This document shows, in pieces, positions 52,440 through 63,479 of a DNA stretch of 64,000 bases. The stretch comes from Calliopsis andreniformis (taxonomy: Eukaryota > Arthropoda > Insecta > Hymenoptera > Andrenidae), in assembly GCF_051401765.1 (NCBI RefSeq), contig NW_027480505.1:1116001-1180000 (forward strand), in the 5' to 3' direction. The notes under the pieces were generated by a model that saw only the letters and a list, made by a program, of their open reading frames with translations, was not told the DNA's origin and made no database searches. The position numbers and the translations under genes were made by a program. Each line of letters begins with the position of its first letter. Within the stretch, counting starts at the first letter, position 1.

Positions 52440-52720
52440 TGATGGTCATTTCTACGTTCCGGGCAACCTAGGCTTCACTCTAGGGCGTTGGTCCACCTGA
52501 TCGAATAGGTACGACCTTAGAAGTCAACTCCAGGAGCAAAAAATACAATATAAATACAACAGCTTTTCCATCGCATAAAATCAATAATTGCAATCAGTGT
52601 GAATGTAATGGACATTTCTACGCTCCGGTCAACCTAGTCTTCACTCTAGGGCGTTGCTCCACCAGATCGAAGAGTTAGGGCCTTAGAAGACAACGCCCGA
52701 AGCATAAAATACAAAATAAA
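52440..52720 (+). repeat. 15-monomer-offset duplication, left copy
   Basis: GGAGCAAAAAATACAATA, CATCGCATAAAATCAATAAT and CTACGCTCCGGTCAACC recur together near 54,930-55,210, offset 2,488 (15 monomers minus 2). Confidence 0.8.
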
Positions 52721-54929
52721 TAGAACAGTCTTTCCATCGTATAAAACGAATAATTCCAGCCAGTGTGAAAGTTATGGTCATTTCTACGTTCCGTGCAACC
52801 TTGGCTTCAATCTAGGACGTTGCTGCACCAGATCGAATAGTTATGGCCTAAGAAGTCAACGCCAGAAGCATAAAATACAATATAAATAGAACAGTTTTTC
52901 CATTGCATAAAACGAATAATTGCAACCAGTATGAGCGTTATGGTCATTTCTACGTTCCGGGGCACGTAGGCTTCACCCTAGGACGCGGCTCCACCATATC
53001 GAATAGTTAGGGCCTAAGAAGTCAACGCCAGAAGCATAAAATACAAAATAAATTCAACAGTTTTTCCATCGTATAAAACGAATAATTGCAACCAGTGTGA
53101 AAGTGATGGTCATTTCTACGTCTCGGGCTGCCTAGGCTTCACTCTAGGGCGTTGCTCCACGAGAAGAATAGATAGGGCCTAAGAAGTCAACGCTAGAAGC
53201 ATAAAATACAATATAAATACAACAGATTTTCCATCGTATAAAATGAATAATAGCAACCAGTGTGAAAGTTATGATCATTTCTACGGTTCGGGCGACCTAG
53301 ACTACACTCTAGGGTGTTGCTCCGCCAGATCGAATAGTTAGGGCCTCAGAAGGCAACGCCAGAAGCATAAAATACAATATAAATACAACAGTTTTTCCAT
53401 GGTGTAAAACGGATAATAACAACCAGTGTGAGAGTAATGATCATTTCGACGTTTCGGGCATACCAGACTTAACTCTGAGGCATTGCTGCACCAGAGTGAA
53501 GACTTAGGGCCTTAGAAGTCAACGCCAGAAGCATAAAATACAAAATAAATTCAACAGTTTTTCCATCGTATAATACGAATAATTGCAACCAGTGTGAAAG
53601 TTATAGTCATTTCTACGTCCCGTGCAACATAGGCTTCACTCTAGGACGTGGCTCCACCATATCGAATAGTTAGGGCCTAAGAAGTCAACGCCAGAAGCAT
53701 AAAATACAAAATAAATTCAACAGTTTTTCCATCGTATAAACGGAATAATTGCAACTAGTGTGAAAGTGATGGTCATTTCTACGTCTCGGGCAGCCTAGGC
53801 TTCACTCTAGGGCGTTGCTCCACCAGAAGAATAGATAGGGCCTAAGAAGTCAACGCTAGAAGCATTAAATACAATATAAATACAACAGATTTTCCATCGT
53901 ATAAAATGAATAATAGCAAGCAGTGTGAAAGTTATGATCATTTCTACGGTTTGGGCCACCTAGACTTCACTCTAGGGCGTTGCTCCGCCAGATCGAATAG
54001 TTAGGGGCTTAGAAGTAAACGCCCGAAGCATAAAATACAATAAAAATACAACAGTTTTTCCATCGTATAACAGGAATAATTGCAAACAGTGTGAAGGTAA
54101 TGGTCATTTCTACGTTCCGTGCAACCTAGGCTTCACTCTAGGGCGTTGGTCCACCAGATCGAACAGTTAAGGCCTCAGAAGTCAACGCCCGAGGCATAAA
54201 ATACAAAATAAATAGAACAGTTTTTCATTTGTATAAAACGAATTATTGCAACCAGTGTGAAACGTATGGTCATTTCTACGTTCCGTGCAACATTAGGCTT
54301 CACTCTAGGGCGTTGCTCGACCAGATCGAATGGGTAGGGCCTTAGAAGTCAACGCCAGAAGCATAAAGTACAATAAAAATCCAACAGTTTTTCCGTAGTA
54401 TAACAGGAATAATTGCAACCAATGTGAAAGTGATGGTCATTTCTACGTTGCGTGCAACCTAGGCTTCACTCTAGGGCGTTCGTCCACCAGATCGAATATA
54501 TAGGGCCTAAGAAGTCAACGCCCGAGGCATAAAATACAAAATAAATAGAACAGTCTTTCCATCGTATAAAACGAATAATTGCAGCCAGTGTGAAAGTGAT
54601 GGACATTTCTACGTTTCGGGCAGCCTAGGCTTCACTCTAGGGCGTTGCTCCACCAGAAGAATAGATAGGGCCTAAGAAGTCAACGCCCGAGGCATAAAAT
54701 ACAAAATAAATAGAACAGTTTTTCCTTTGTATAAAACGAATTATTGCAACCAGTGTGAAACTTGTGGTCATTTCTACGTTCCGTGCAACCTAGGCTTCAC
54801 TCTAGGGCGTTGCTCGACCAGATCGATTGGGTAGGGCCTTAGAAGTCAACGCCAGAAGCATAAAGTACAATAAAAATCCAACAGTTTTTCCATCGTATAT
54901 CAGGAATAATTGCAACCAATGTGAAAGTG

Positions 54930-55210
54930 ATGGTCATTTCTACGTTCCGGGCAACCTAGGCTTCACTCTAGGGCGTTGGTCCACCTGATCGAATAGGTAC
55001 GACCTTAGAAGTCAACGCCAGGAGCAAAAAATACAATATAAATACAACAGCTTTTCCATCGCATAAAATCAATAATTGCAATCAGTGTGAATGTAATGGA
55101 CATTTCTACGCTCCGGTCAACCTAGTCTTCACTCTAGGGCGTTGCTCCACCAGATCGAAGAGTTAGGGCCTTAGAAGACAACGCCCGAAGCATAAAATAC
55201 AAAATAAATA
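54930..55210 (+). repeat. 15-monomer-offset duplication, right copy
   Basis: Partner of 52,440-52,720, with the same diagnostic CATCGCATAAAATCAATAAT block. Confidence 0.8.
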
Positions 55211-55239
55211 GAACAGTTTTTCCATTGTATAAAACGAAT

Positions 55240-55800
55240 TATTGCAACCAGTGTGAAAGTTATGGTCATTTCTACGTTCCGTACAACCTAGGCTTCACTC
55301 TAGGGCGTTGGTCCACCAGATCGAATAGTTATGGCCTAAGAAGTCAACGCCAGAAACATAAAATACAATATAAATACATCAGTTTTTCCATTGTATAAAA
55401 CGAATAATTGCAACCAGTATGAACGTTATGGTCATTTCTACGTTCCGGGCAACCTAGGCTTCACCCTAGGATGTGGCTCCACGATATCGAATAGTTAGGG
55501 GCTTAGAAGTCAACACCCGTAGCATAAAATACAATAAAAATACAACAGCTTTTCCACCGTATAACAGGAATAATTGCAAACAGTGTGAAGGTAATGGTCA
55601 TTTCTATGTTCCGTGCAACCTAGGCTTCACTCTAGGGCGTTGGTCCACCAGATCGAACAGTTAAGGCCTCAGAAGTCAACGCCCGAGGCATAAAATACAA
55701 AATAAATAGAACAGTTTTTCATTTGTATAAAACGAATTATTGCAACCAGTGTGAAACGTATGGTCATTTCTACGTTCCGTGCAACATTAGGCTTCACTCT
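55240..55800 (+). repeat. Nine-monomer-offset duplication, left copy
   Basis: A run with CCGTACAACCTAGG, GCCAGAAACATAAAATAC, AGGATGTGGCTCCACGATATC and CAACACCCGTAGCATAAAA recurs at about 56,734-57,294, offset 1,494, exactly nine monomers. Differences are sparse, for example GAACAGTTAAGGCC versus GAATAGTTAAGGCC. Confidence 0.87.
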
Positions 55801-56113
55801 AGGGCGTTGCTCGACCAGATCGAATGGGTAGGGCCTTAGAAGTCAACGCCAGAAGCATAAAGTACAATAAAAATCCAACAGTTTTTCCGTCGTATAACAG
55901 GAATAATTGCAACCAATGTGAAAGTGATGGTCATTTCTACGTTCCGTGCAACCTAGGCTTCACTCTAGGGCGTTCGTCCACCAGATCGAATATATAGGGC
56001 CTAAGAAGTCAACGCCAGAAGCATAAAATACAATATAAATACAACAGTTTTTCTATTGTATAAAACGAATAATTGCAACCCGTATGAACGTTATGGTCAT
56101 TTCTGCGTACCGG

Positions 56114-56142
56114 GCAACCTAGGCTTCACCCTAGGGCGTTGC
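56114..56142. other. Intra-monomer dyad able to form a hairpin (representative)
   Basis: GCAA plus CCTAGG (56,114-56,123) can pair with CCTAGG (56,130-56,135) and TTGC (56,139-56,142), leaving a 6-base loop CTTCAC and a 3-base GCG bulge. Most monomers carry this dyad exactly (CACCCTAGGG) or with one weakened pair (CACTCTAGGG). It lies in the GC-rich part of the monomer. CCTAGG is itself a palindrome. Confidence 0.6.
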
Positions 56143-56733
56143 TCCACCAGATCGAATAGATATGGCCTAAGAAGTCAACGCCAGAAGCATAAAATACAAT
56201 ATAAATAGAACAGTTTTTCCATTGTATAAAACGAATAATTGCAACCAGTGTGAAAGTGATGGTCATTTCTACGTCTCGGGCAGCCTAGGCTTCACTCTAG
56301 GGCGTTGCTCCACCAGAAGAATAGATAGGGCCTAAGAAGTCAACGCCAGAAGCATAAAATACAATACAAATACAACAGCTTTTCTATTGTATAAAACGAA
56401 TAATTGCAACCCGTATGAACGTTATGGTGATTTCTACGTACCGGGCAACCTAGGCTTCACCCTAGGACGTGGCTCCACCATATCGAATAGTTAGTGCCTT
56501 AGAAGTAAACGCCCGAAGCATAAAATACAATAAAAATACAACAGTTTTTTCATCGTATAACAGGAATAATTGCAAACAGTGTGGAGGTAATGGTCATTTC
56601 TACGCTCCGGACAACCTAGGCTTCACTCTAGGGCGTTGCTCCGAAAGATCGAATTGTTAGGGCCTCATAAGGCAACGCCCGAGGCATAAAATGCAAAATA
56701 AATGGAACAGTTTTTCCATTGTATAAAACGAAT

Positions 56734-57294
56734 TATTGCAACCAGTGTGAAAGTTATGGTCATTTCTACGTTCCGTACAACCTAGGCTTCACTCTAGGGC
56801 GTTGGTCCACCAGATCGAATAGTTATGGCCTAAGAAGTCAACGCCAGAAACATAAAATACAATATAAATACATCAGTTTTTCCATTGTATAAAACGAATA
56901 ATTGCAACCAGTATGAACGTTATGGTCATTTCTACATTCCGGGCAACCTAGGCTTCACCCTAGGATGTGGCTCCACGATATCGAATAGTTAGGGGCTTAG
57001 AAGTCAACACCCGTAGCATAAAATACAATAAAAATACAACAGCTTTTCCACCGTATAACAGGAATAATTGCAAACAGTGTGAAGGTAATGGTCATTTCTA
57101 CGTTCCGTGCAACCTAGGCTTCACTCTAGGGCGTTGGTCCACCAGATCGAATAGTTAAGGCCTCAGAAGTCAACGCCCGAGGCACAAAATACAAAATAAA
57201 TAGAACAGTTTTTCCTTTGTATAAAACGAATTATTGCAACCAGTGTGAAACGTATGGTCATTTCTACGTTCCGTGCAACATTAGGCTTCACTCT
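56734..57294 (+). repeat. Nine-monomer-offset duplication, right copy
   Basis: Partner of 55,240-55,800. Confidence 0.87.
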
Positions 57295-58269
57295 AGGGCG
57301 TTGCTCGACCAGATCGAATGGGTAGGGCCTTAGAAGTCAACGCCAGAAGCATAAAGTACAATAAAAATCCAACAGTTTTTCCATCGTATAACAGGAATAA
57401 TTGCAAACAGTGTGGAGGTAATAGTCATTTCTACGCTCCGGTCAACCTAGGCTTCACTCTAGGGCGTTGGTCCACCAGATCGAATAGTTATGGCCTAAGA
57501 AGTCAACCCCAGAAGCATAAAATACAAAACAAATTCAACAGTTTTTCCATCGTATAAAACGAATAATTGCAACCAGTGTGAAAGTGATGGTCATTTCTAC
57601 GTCTAGGGCAGCCTAGGCTTCACTCTAGGGCGTTGCTCCACCAGAAGAATAGATAGGGCCTAAGAAGTCAACGCTAGAAGCATAAAATACAATATAAATA
57701 CAACAGATTTTCCATCGTATAAAATGAATAATAGCAAGCAGTATGAAAGTTATGATCATTTCTACGGTTCGGGCCACCTAGACTTCACTCTAGGGCGTTG
57801 CTCCGCCAGATCGAATAGTTAGGGCCTCAGAAGGCAGCGCCAGAAGCATAAAATACAATATAAATACAACAGTTTTTCCATGGTGTAAAACGGATAATAA
57901 CAACCAGTGTGAGAGTAATGATCATTTCGACGTTTCGGGCATCCTAGACTTAACTCTGAGGCATTGCTGCACCAGATCGAAGACTTAGGGCCTTAGAAGT
58001 CAACGCCAGAAGCATAAAATACAATATAAATTCAACAGTTTTTCCTGCGTATAAAACGAATAATTGCAACCAGTGTGAAAGTTATAGTCATTTCTACGTT
58101 CCGTGCAACCTAGGCTTGACTCTAGGGCGTTGGTCCACCAGATCGAATATATAGGGCCTAAGAAGTCAACGCCAGAAGCATGAAATACAATATAAATACA
58201 ACAGTTTGTCCATCGTATAAAACGAATAATTGCATCCAGTGTGAAAGTTACGGTCATTTCTACGTTCCG

Positions 58270-58510
58270 GGCAACCTAGGCTTCACTATAGGGCGTTGCT
58301 CCACCACATCGAATAGCTACGGCCTTAGAAGCCAACGTCAGAAGCATAAAATACAATATAAATACAACAGCTTTTCCAGCGTATAAATTGAATAATTGCA
58401 AACAGTGTGAAAGTAATGTTCATTACTACGTTCCGGGCAACCTAGGCTTCACTCTAGGGCGTTGGTCCAACAGATCGAATAGGTAGGGCCTTAGAAGTCA
58501 ACGCCCGAAG
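58270..58510 (+). repeat. Five-monomer-offset duplication, left copy
   Basis: CTTCACTATAGGGCGTTGC, AAGCCAACGTCAGAAGC, CCAGCGTATAAATTGAATAA and GTTCATTACTACG recur from 59,111 (offset 830, five monomers). A relative near 58,610 keeps part of this. Confidence 0.8.
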
Positions 58511-59339
58511 CATAAAATACAAAACAAATACAACAGCTTTTCCATCGTATAGAACGAATAATTGCAACCAGTGTGAAAGTTATGGTCATTTCTGCGTTCC
58601 GGGCACCCTATGCTTCACTATAGGGCGCTGCTCCACCACATCGAATAGCTACGGCCTTAGAAGCCAACGTCAGAAGCATAAAATACAATATAAATACAAC
58701 AGCTGTTCCAGCGTATAAATTGAATAATTGCAAACCGTGTGAAAGTAACGTTCATTTCTACGTTCGGGGCAACTTAGCCTTGACTCTAGGGCGTTGCTCC
58801 ATCAGGTCGAATAGTTAGGGCTTTAGAAGTCAACGTCAGAAGCATAAAATACAATATAAATACAGCAGTTTATCCATCGTATAAAACGAATAATTGCATC
58901 CGATGTGAATGTAATAGCCATTTCTACGTTCCGGCAATCCTAGGCTTCACCATAGGGCGTTGCTCCACGAGATCGAATAGTTAGGGCCTCAGAAGTCAAC
59001 GCCAGAAGCATAAAATACAATAAAAATACAACGGTTTTTCCATCGTATAAAACGAATAATTGCAACCAGTGTGAAGGTAATGGTCTTTTCTACGTTCCGG
59101 GAAACCTAGGCTTCACTATAGGGCGTTGCTCCACCACATCGAATAGCTACAGCCTTAGAAGCCAACGTCAGAAGCATAAAATACAATATAAATACAACAG
59201 CTTTTCCAGCGTATAAATTGAATAATTGCAAACAGTGTGAAAGTAATGTTCATTACTACGTTCCGGGCAACCTAGGCTTCACTCTAGGGCGTTGGTCCAA
59301 CAGATCGAATAGTTAGGGCCTTAGAAGTCAACGCCCGAA

Positions 59340-60230
59340 GCATAAAATACAAAACAAATACAACAGCTTTTCCATCGTATAGAACGAATAATTGCAACCA
59401 GTGTGAAGGTAATGGTCTTTTCTACGTTCCGGGCAACCTAGGCTTCAGTCTAGGTCTTTGTTCCACCAGATCGAATAGTTAGTGCCTAAGACGTCAAAGC
59501 CAGAAGCATAAAATACAATATAAATACAACAGTCTTTTCATCGTATAAAACGAATAATTGCATCCAGTGTGAAAGTAATGGCCATTTCTACGTTCCGGGA
59601 AACCTAGGCTTCACTCTAGGGCGTTGCTCCACCAGATCGAATAGTTAGGTCCTAAGACGTCAACGCCAGAAGCATAAAATAGAATATAAATACAACAGCA
59701 TTTCCATCGTATAATATGAATAATTGCAATCAGTGTGAATGTAATGGTCATTTCTACGCTCCGGTCAACCTAGGCTTCACTCTAGGGCGTTGCTCCACCA
59801 GATCGAAGAGATAGGGCCTTAGAAGACAACGCCCGAAGCATAAAATACAAAATAAGTAGAACAGTCTTTCCATCGTATAAAACGAATAATTGCAGTCAGT
59901 GTGAAAGTTATGGTCATTTCTACGTTCCGTGCAACCTAGGCTTCACACTAGGGCGTTGGTCCACCAGATCGAATAGTTAGGGCCTCAGAAGTCAACGCCC
60001 GAGGCATAAAATACAAAACAAATACAACAGCTTTTCCATCGTATAGAACGAATAATTGCAACCAGTGTGAAGGTAATGGTCTTTTCTACGTTCCGGGCAA
60101 CCTAGGCTTCAATCTAGGTCTTTGTTCCACCAGATCGAGTAGTTAGTGCCTAAGACGTCAAAGCCAGAAGCATAAAATACAATATAAATACAACAGTCTT
60201 TTCATCGTATAAAACGAATAATTGCATCCA
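59340..60230 (+). repeat. Four-monomer-offset duplication pair
   Basis: AAAACAAATACAACAGC followed by GGTAATGGTCTTTTCTACG, CTAGGTCTTTGTTCC and AGACGTCAAAGCC occurs from 59,351 and again from 60,015, offset 664 (four monomers). Only substitutions separate the two, for example GCTTCAGTC and GCTTCAATC. Confidence 0.8.
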
Positions 60231-60844
60231 GTGTGAAAGTAATGGTCATTTCTACGTTTCGGGCAGCCTAGGCTTCACTCTAGGGCGTTGCTCAACCAGA
60301 AGAATAGATAGGGCCTAAGAAGTCAACGCTAGAAGTATAAAATACAATATAAATACAACAGATTTTCCATCGTATAAATCGAATAATGGCAACCAGTGTG
60401 AAAGTTATGGTCATTTCTACGGTCCGGGACACCTTGGCTTTACTCTAGGGCGTTGCTCCACCAGAAGAATAGATAGGGCCTAAGAAGTCAACGCTAGAAG
60501 CATAAAATACAATATAAATACAACAGATTTTCCATCGCATAAAATGTATAATTGCAACCAGTGTGAAAGTGATGGTCATTTCTGCGTTCCGGGCATCCTA
60601 GGCTTCACTCTAGGGAGTTGGTCCACCAGATCGAATAGTTAGGGCCTCAGAAGTCTACGCCCGAGGCATAAAATACAATATAAATAGAACAGTTTTTCCT
60701 TTGTATAAAACGAATAATTGCAACCAGTGTGAAACTTATGGTCATTTCTACGTTCCGTGCAACCTAGGCTTCACTCTCGGGCGTTGCTCGACCAGATCGA
60801 TTGGGTAGGGCCTTAGAAGTCAACGCCAGACGCATAAAGTACAA

Positions 60845-61672
60845 TAAAAATCCAACAGTTTTTCCATCTTATAACAGGAATAATTGCAACCAATGTGAAA
60901 GTGATGGTCTTTTCTACGCTCCGGGCAACCTAGGCTTCACTCTGGGGCGTTGTTCCACCAGATCGAAGAGTTAGGGCCTTAGAAGACAACGCCCGAAGCA
61001 TAAAATACAAAATAAATAGAACAGTCTTTCCATCGTATAAAACGAATAATTGCAGCCAGTGTGAAAGTGATGGACATTTCTACGTTTCGGGCAGCCTAGG
61101 CTTCACTCTAGGGCGTTGCTCCACCAGAAGAATAGATAGGGCCTAAGAAGTCAACGCTGGAAGCATAAAATACAAAATAAATACAACAGATTTTCCATCG
61201 TATAAAATGAATAATAGCAACCAGTGTGAAAGTTATGGTCATTTCTACGGTCCGGGCCACCTAGGCTTCACTCTAGGGCGTTGCTCCGCCAGATCGAATA
61301 GTTAGGGCCTCAGAAGGCAACGCCAGAAGCATAAAATACAATATAAATGCAACAGTTTTTCCATGGTGTAAAACGGATAATAACAACCAGTGTGAAAGTA
61401 ATGATCATTTCGACGTTTCGGGCATCCTAGACTTAACTCTGAGGCATTGCTGCACCAGATCGAAGACTTAGGGCCCTAGAAGTCAACGCCAGAAGCATAA
61501 ATTACAAAATAAATTCAACAGTTTTTCCATGGTATAAAACGAATAATTGCAACCAGTGTGAAAGTTATGGTCATTTCTACGGTCCGGGCCACCTAGGCTT
61601 TACTCTAGGGCGTTGCTCCACCAGAAGAATAGTTAGGGCCTTTGAAGTCAACGCCCGAAGCATAAAATACAA
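60845..61672 (+). repeat. Five-monomer higher-order unit, left copy
   Basis: About 650 bp or more of this 828-bp step are repeated from 61,673 onward. The diagnostic order is CTACGCTCCGGGCAACC, GATCGAAGAGTTAGGG, TTTCGGGCAGCC with CAGAAGAATAG, GAAGTCAACGCTGGAAGC, GGTCCGGGCCACC, then the 48-bp marker (61,403 and 62,231). The GATCGAAGAG landmarks are at 60,961 and 61,789. A partial third copy starts near 63,613. Confidence 0.88.
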
Positions 61673-62500
61673 TAAAAATACAACAGTTTTTCCATCGTAT
61701 AACAGGAATAATTGCAACCAATGTGAAAGTGATGGTCTTTTCTACGCTCCGGGCAACCTAGGCTTCACTCTGGGGCGTTGCTCCACCAGATCGAAGAGTT
61801 AGGGCCTTAGAAGACAACGCCCGAAGCATAAAATACAAAATAAATAGAACAGTCTTTCCATCGTATAAAACGAATAATTGCAGCCAGTGTGAAAGTGATG
61901 GACATTTCTACGTTTCGGGCAGCCTAGGCTTCACTCTAGGGCGTTGCTCCACCAGAAGAATAGATAGGGCCTAAGAAGTCAACGCTGGAAGCATAAAATA
62001 CAAAATAAATACAACAGATTTTCCATCGTATAAAATGAATAATAGCAACCAGTGTGAAAGTTATGGTCATTTCTACGGTCCGGGCCACCTAGGCTTCACT
62101 CTAGGGCGTTGCTCCGCCAGATCGAATAGTTAGGGACTCAGAAGGCAACGCCAGAAGCATAAAATACAACATAAATGCAACAGTTTTTCCATGGTGTAAA
62201 ACGGATAATAACAACCAGTGTGAAAGTAATGATCATTTCGACGTTTCGGGCATCCTAGACTTAACTCTGAGGCATTGCTGCACCAGATCGAAGACTTAGG
62301 GCCTTAGAAGTCAACGCCAGAAGCATAAAATACAAAATAAATTCAACAGTTTTTCCATCGTATAAAACGAATAATTGCAACCAGTGTGAAAGCTATAGTC
62401 ATTTCTACGTTCCGTGCAACCTAGGCTTCACTATAGGGCGTTGGTACACCAGATCGAATATATAGGGCCTAAGAAGTCAACGCCAGAAGCATAAAATACA
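61673..62500 (+). repeat. Five-monomer higher-order unit, right copy
   Basis: Partner of 60,845-61,672. The end is less certain, because beyond about 62,330 similarity falls towards the family level. Confidence 0.82.
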
Positions 62501-63479
62501 ATATAAATACAACAGTTTTTCCATTGTATAAAACGAATAATTGCAACCAGTATGAACGTTATGGTCATTTCTACGTACCGGGCAACCTGGACTTCACCCA
62601 AGGATGTGGCTCCGCCATATCGAATAATTAGGGGCTCAGAAGTCAACACCCGAAGCATAAAATACAATAAGAATACAACAGTTTTTCCACCGTATAACAG
62701 GAATAATTGCAAACAGTGTGAAGATAAGGGTCATTTCTACGTTCCGTGCAACCTAGGCTTCACTCTAGGGCGTTGGTCCACCAGATCGAATAGTTAGGGC
62801 CTCAGAAGTCAACGCCCGAGGCATAAAATACAATATAAGTACAACAGTTTTTCCATTGTATAAAACGTATAATTGCAACCAGTATGAACGTTATGTTCAT
62901 TTCTACGTTCCGGGCCACCTAGGCTTCACCCTAGGACGTGGCTCCACCATATCGAATAGTTAGGGCCTAAGAAGTCAACGCCAGAAGCATAAAATGCAAT
63001 ATAAATACAACAGACTTTCCATTATATAAAACGTATAATCGCAACCAGTGTGAAAGTGATGGTCATTGCTACGTTTCGGGCATCCTAGGCTTCACTCTAG
63101 GGAGTTGCTCAACCAGAAGAATAGATAGGGCCTAAGAAGTCAACGCTAGAAGTATAAAATACAATATAAATACTACAGATTTTCCATCGTATAAATCGAA
63201 TAATGGCAACCAGTGTGAAAGTTATGGTCATTTCTACGGTCCGGGCCACCTAGGCTTTACTCTAGGGCGTTGCTCCGACAGATCGAATAGTTAGGGCCTC
63301 ATAAGGCAACGCCCGAGGCATAAAATACAAAATAAATAGAACAGTTTTTCCATTGTATAAAACGAATTATTGCAACCAGTGTGAAACTTATGGTCATTTC
63401 TACGTTCCTTGCAACGTAGGCTTCACTCTAGGGCGTTGCTCGACCAGATCGATTGGGTAGGGCCTAAGAAGTCAACGCT

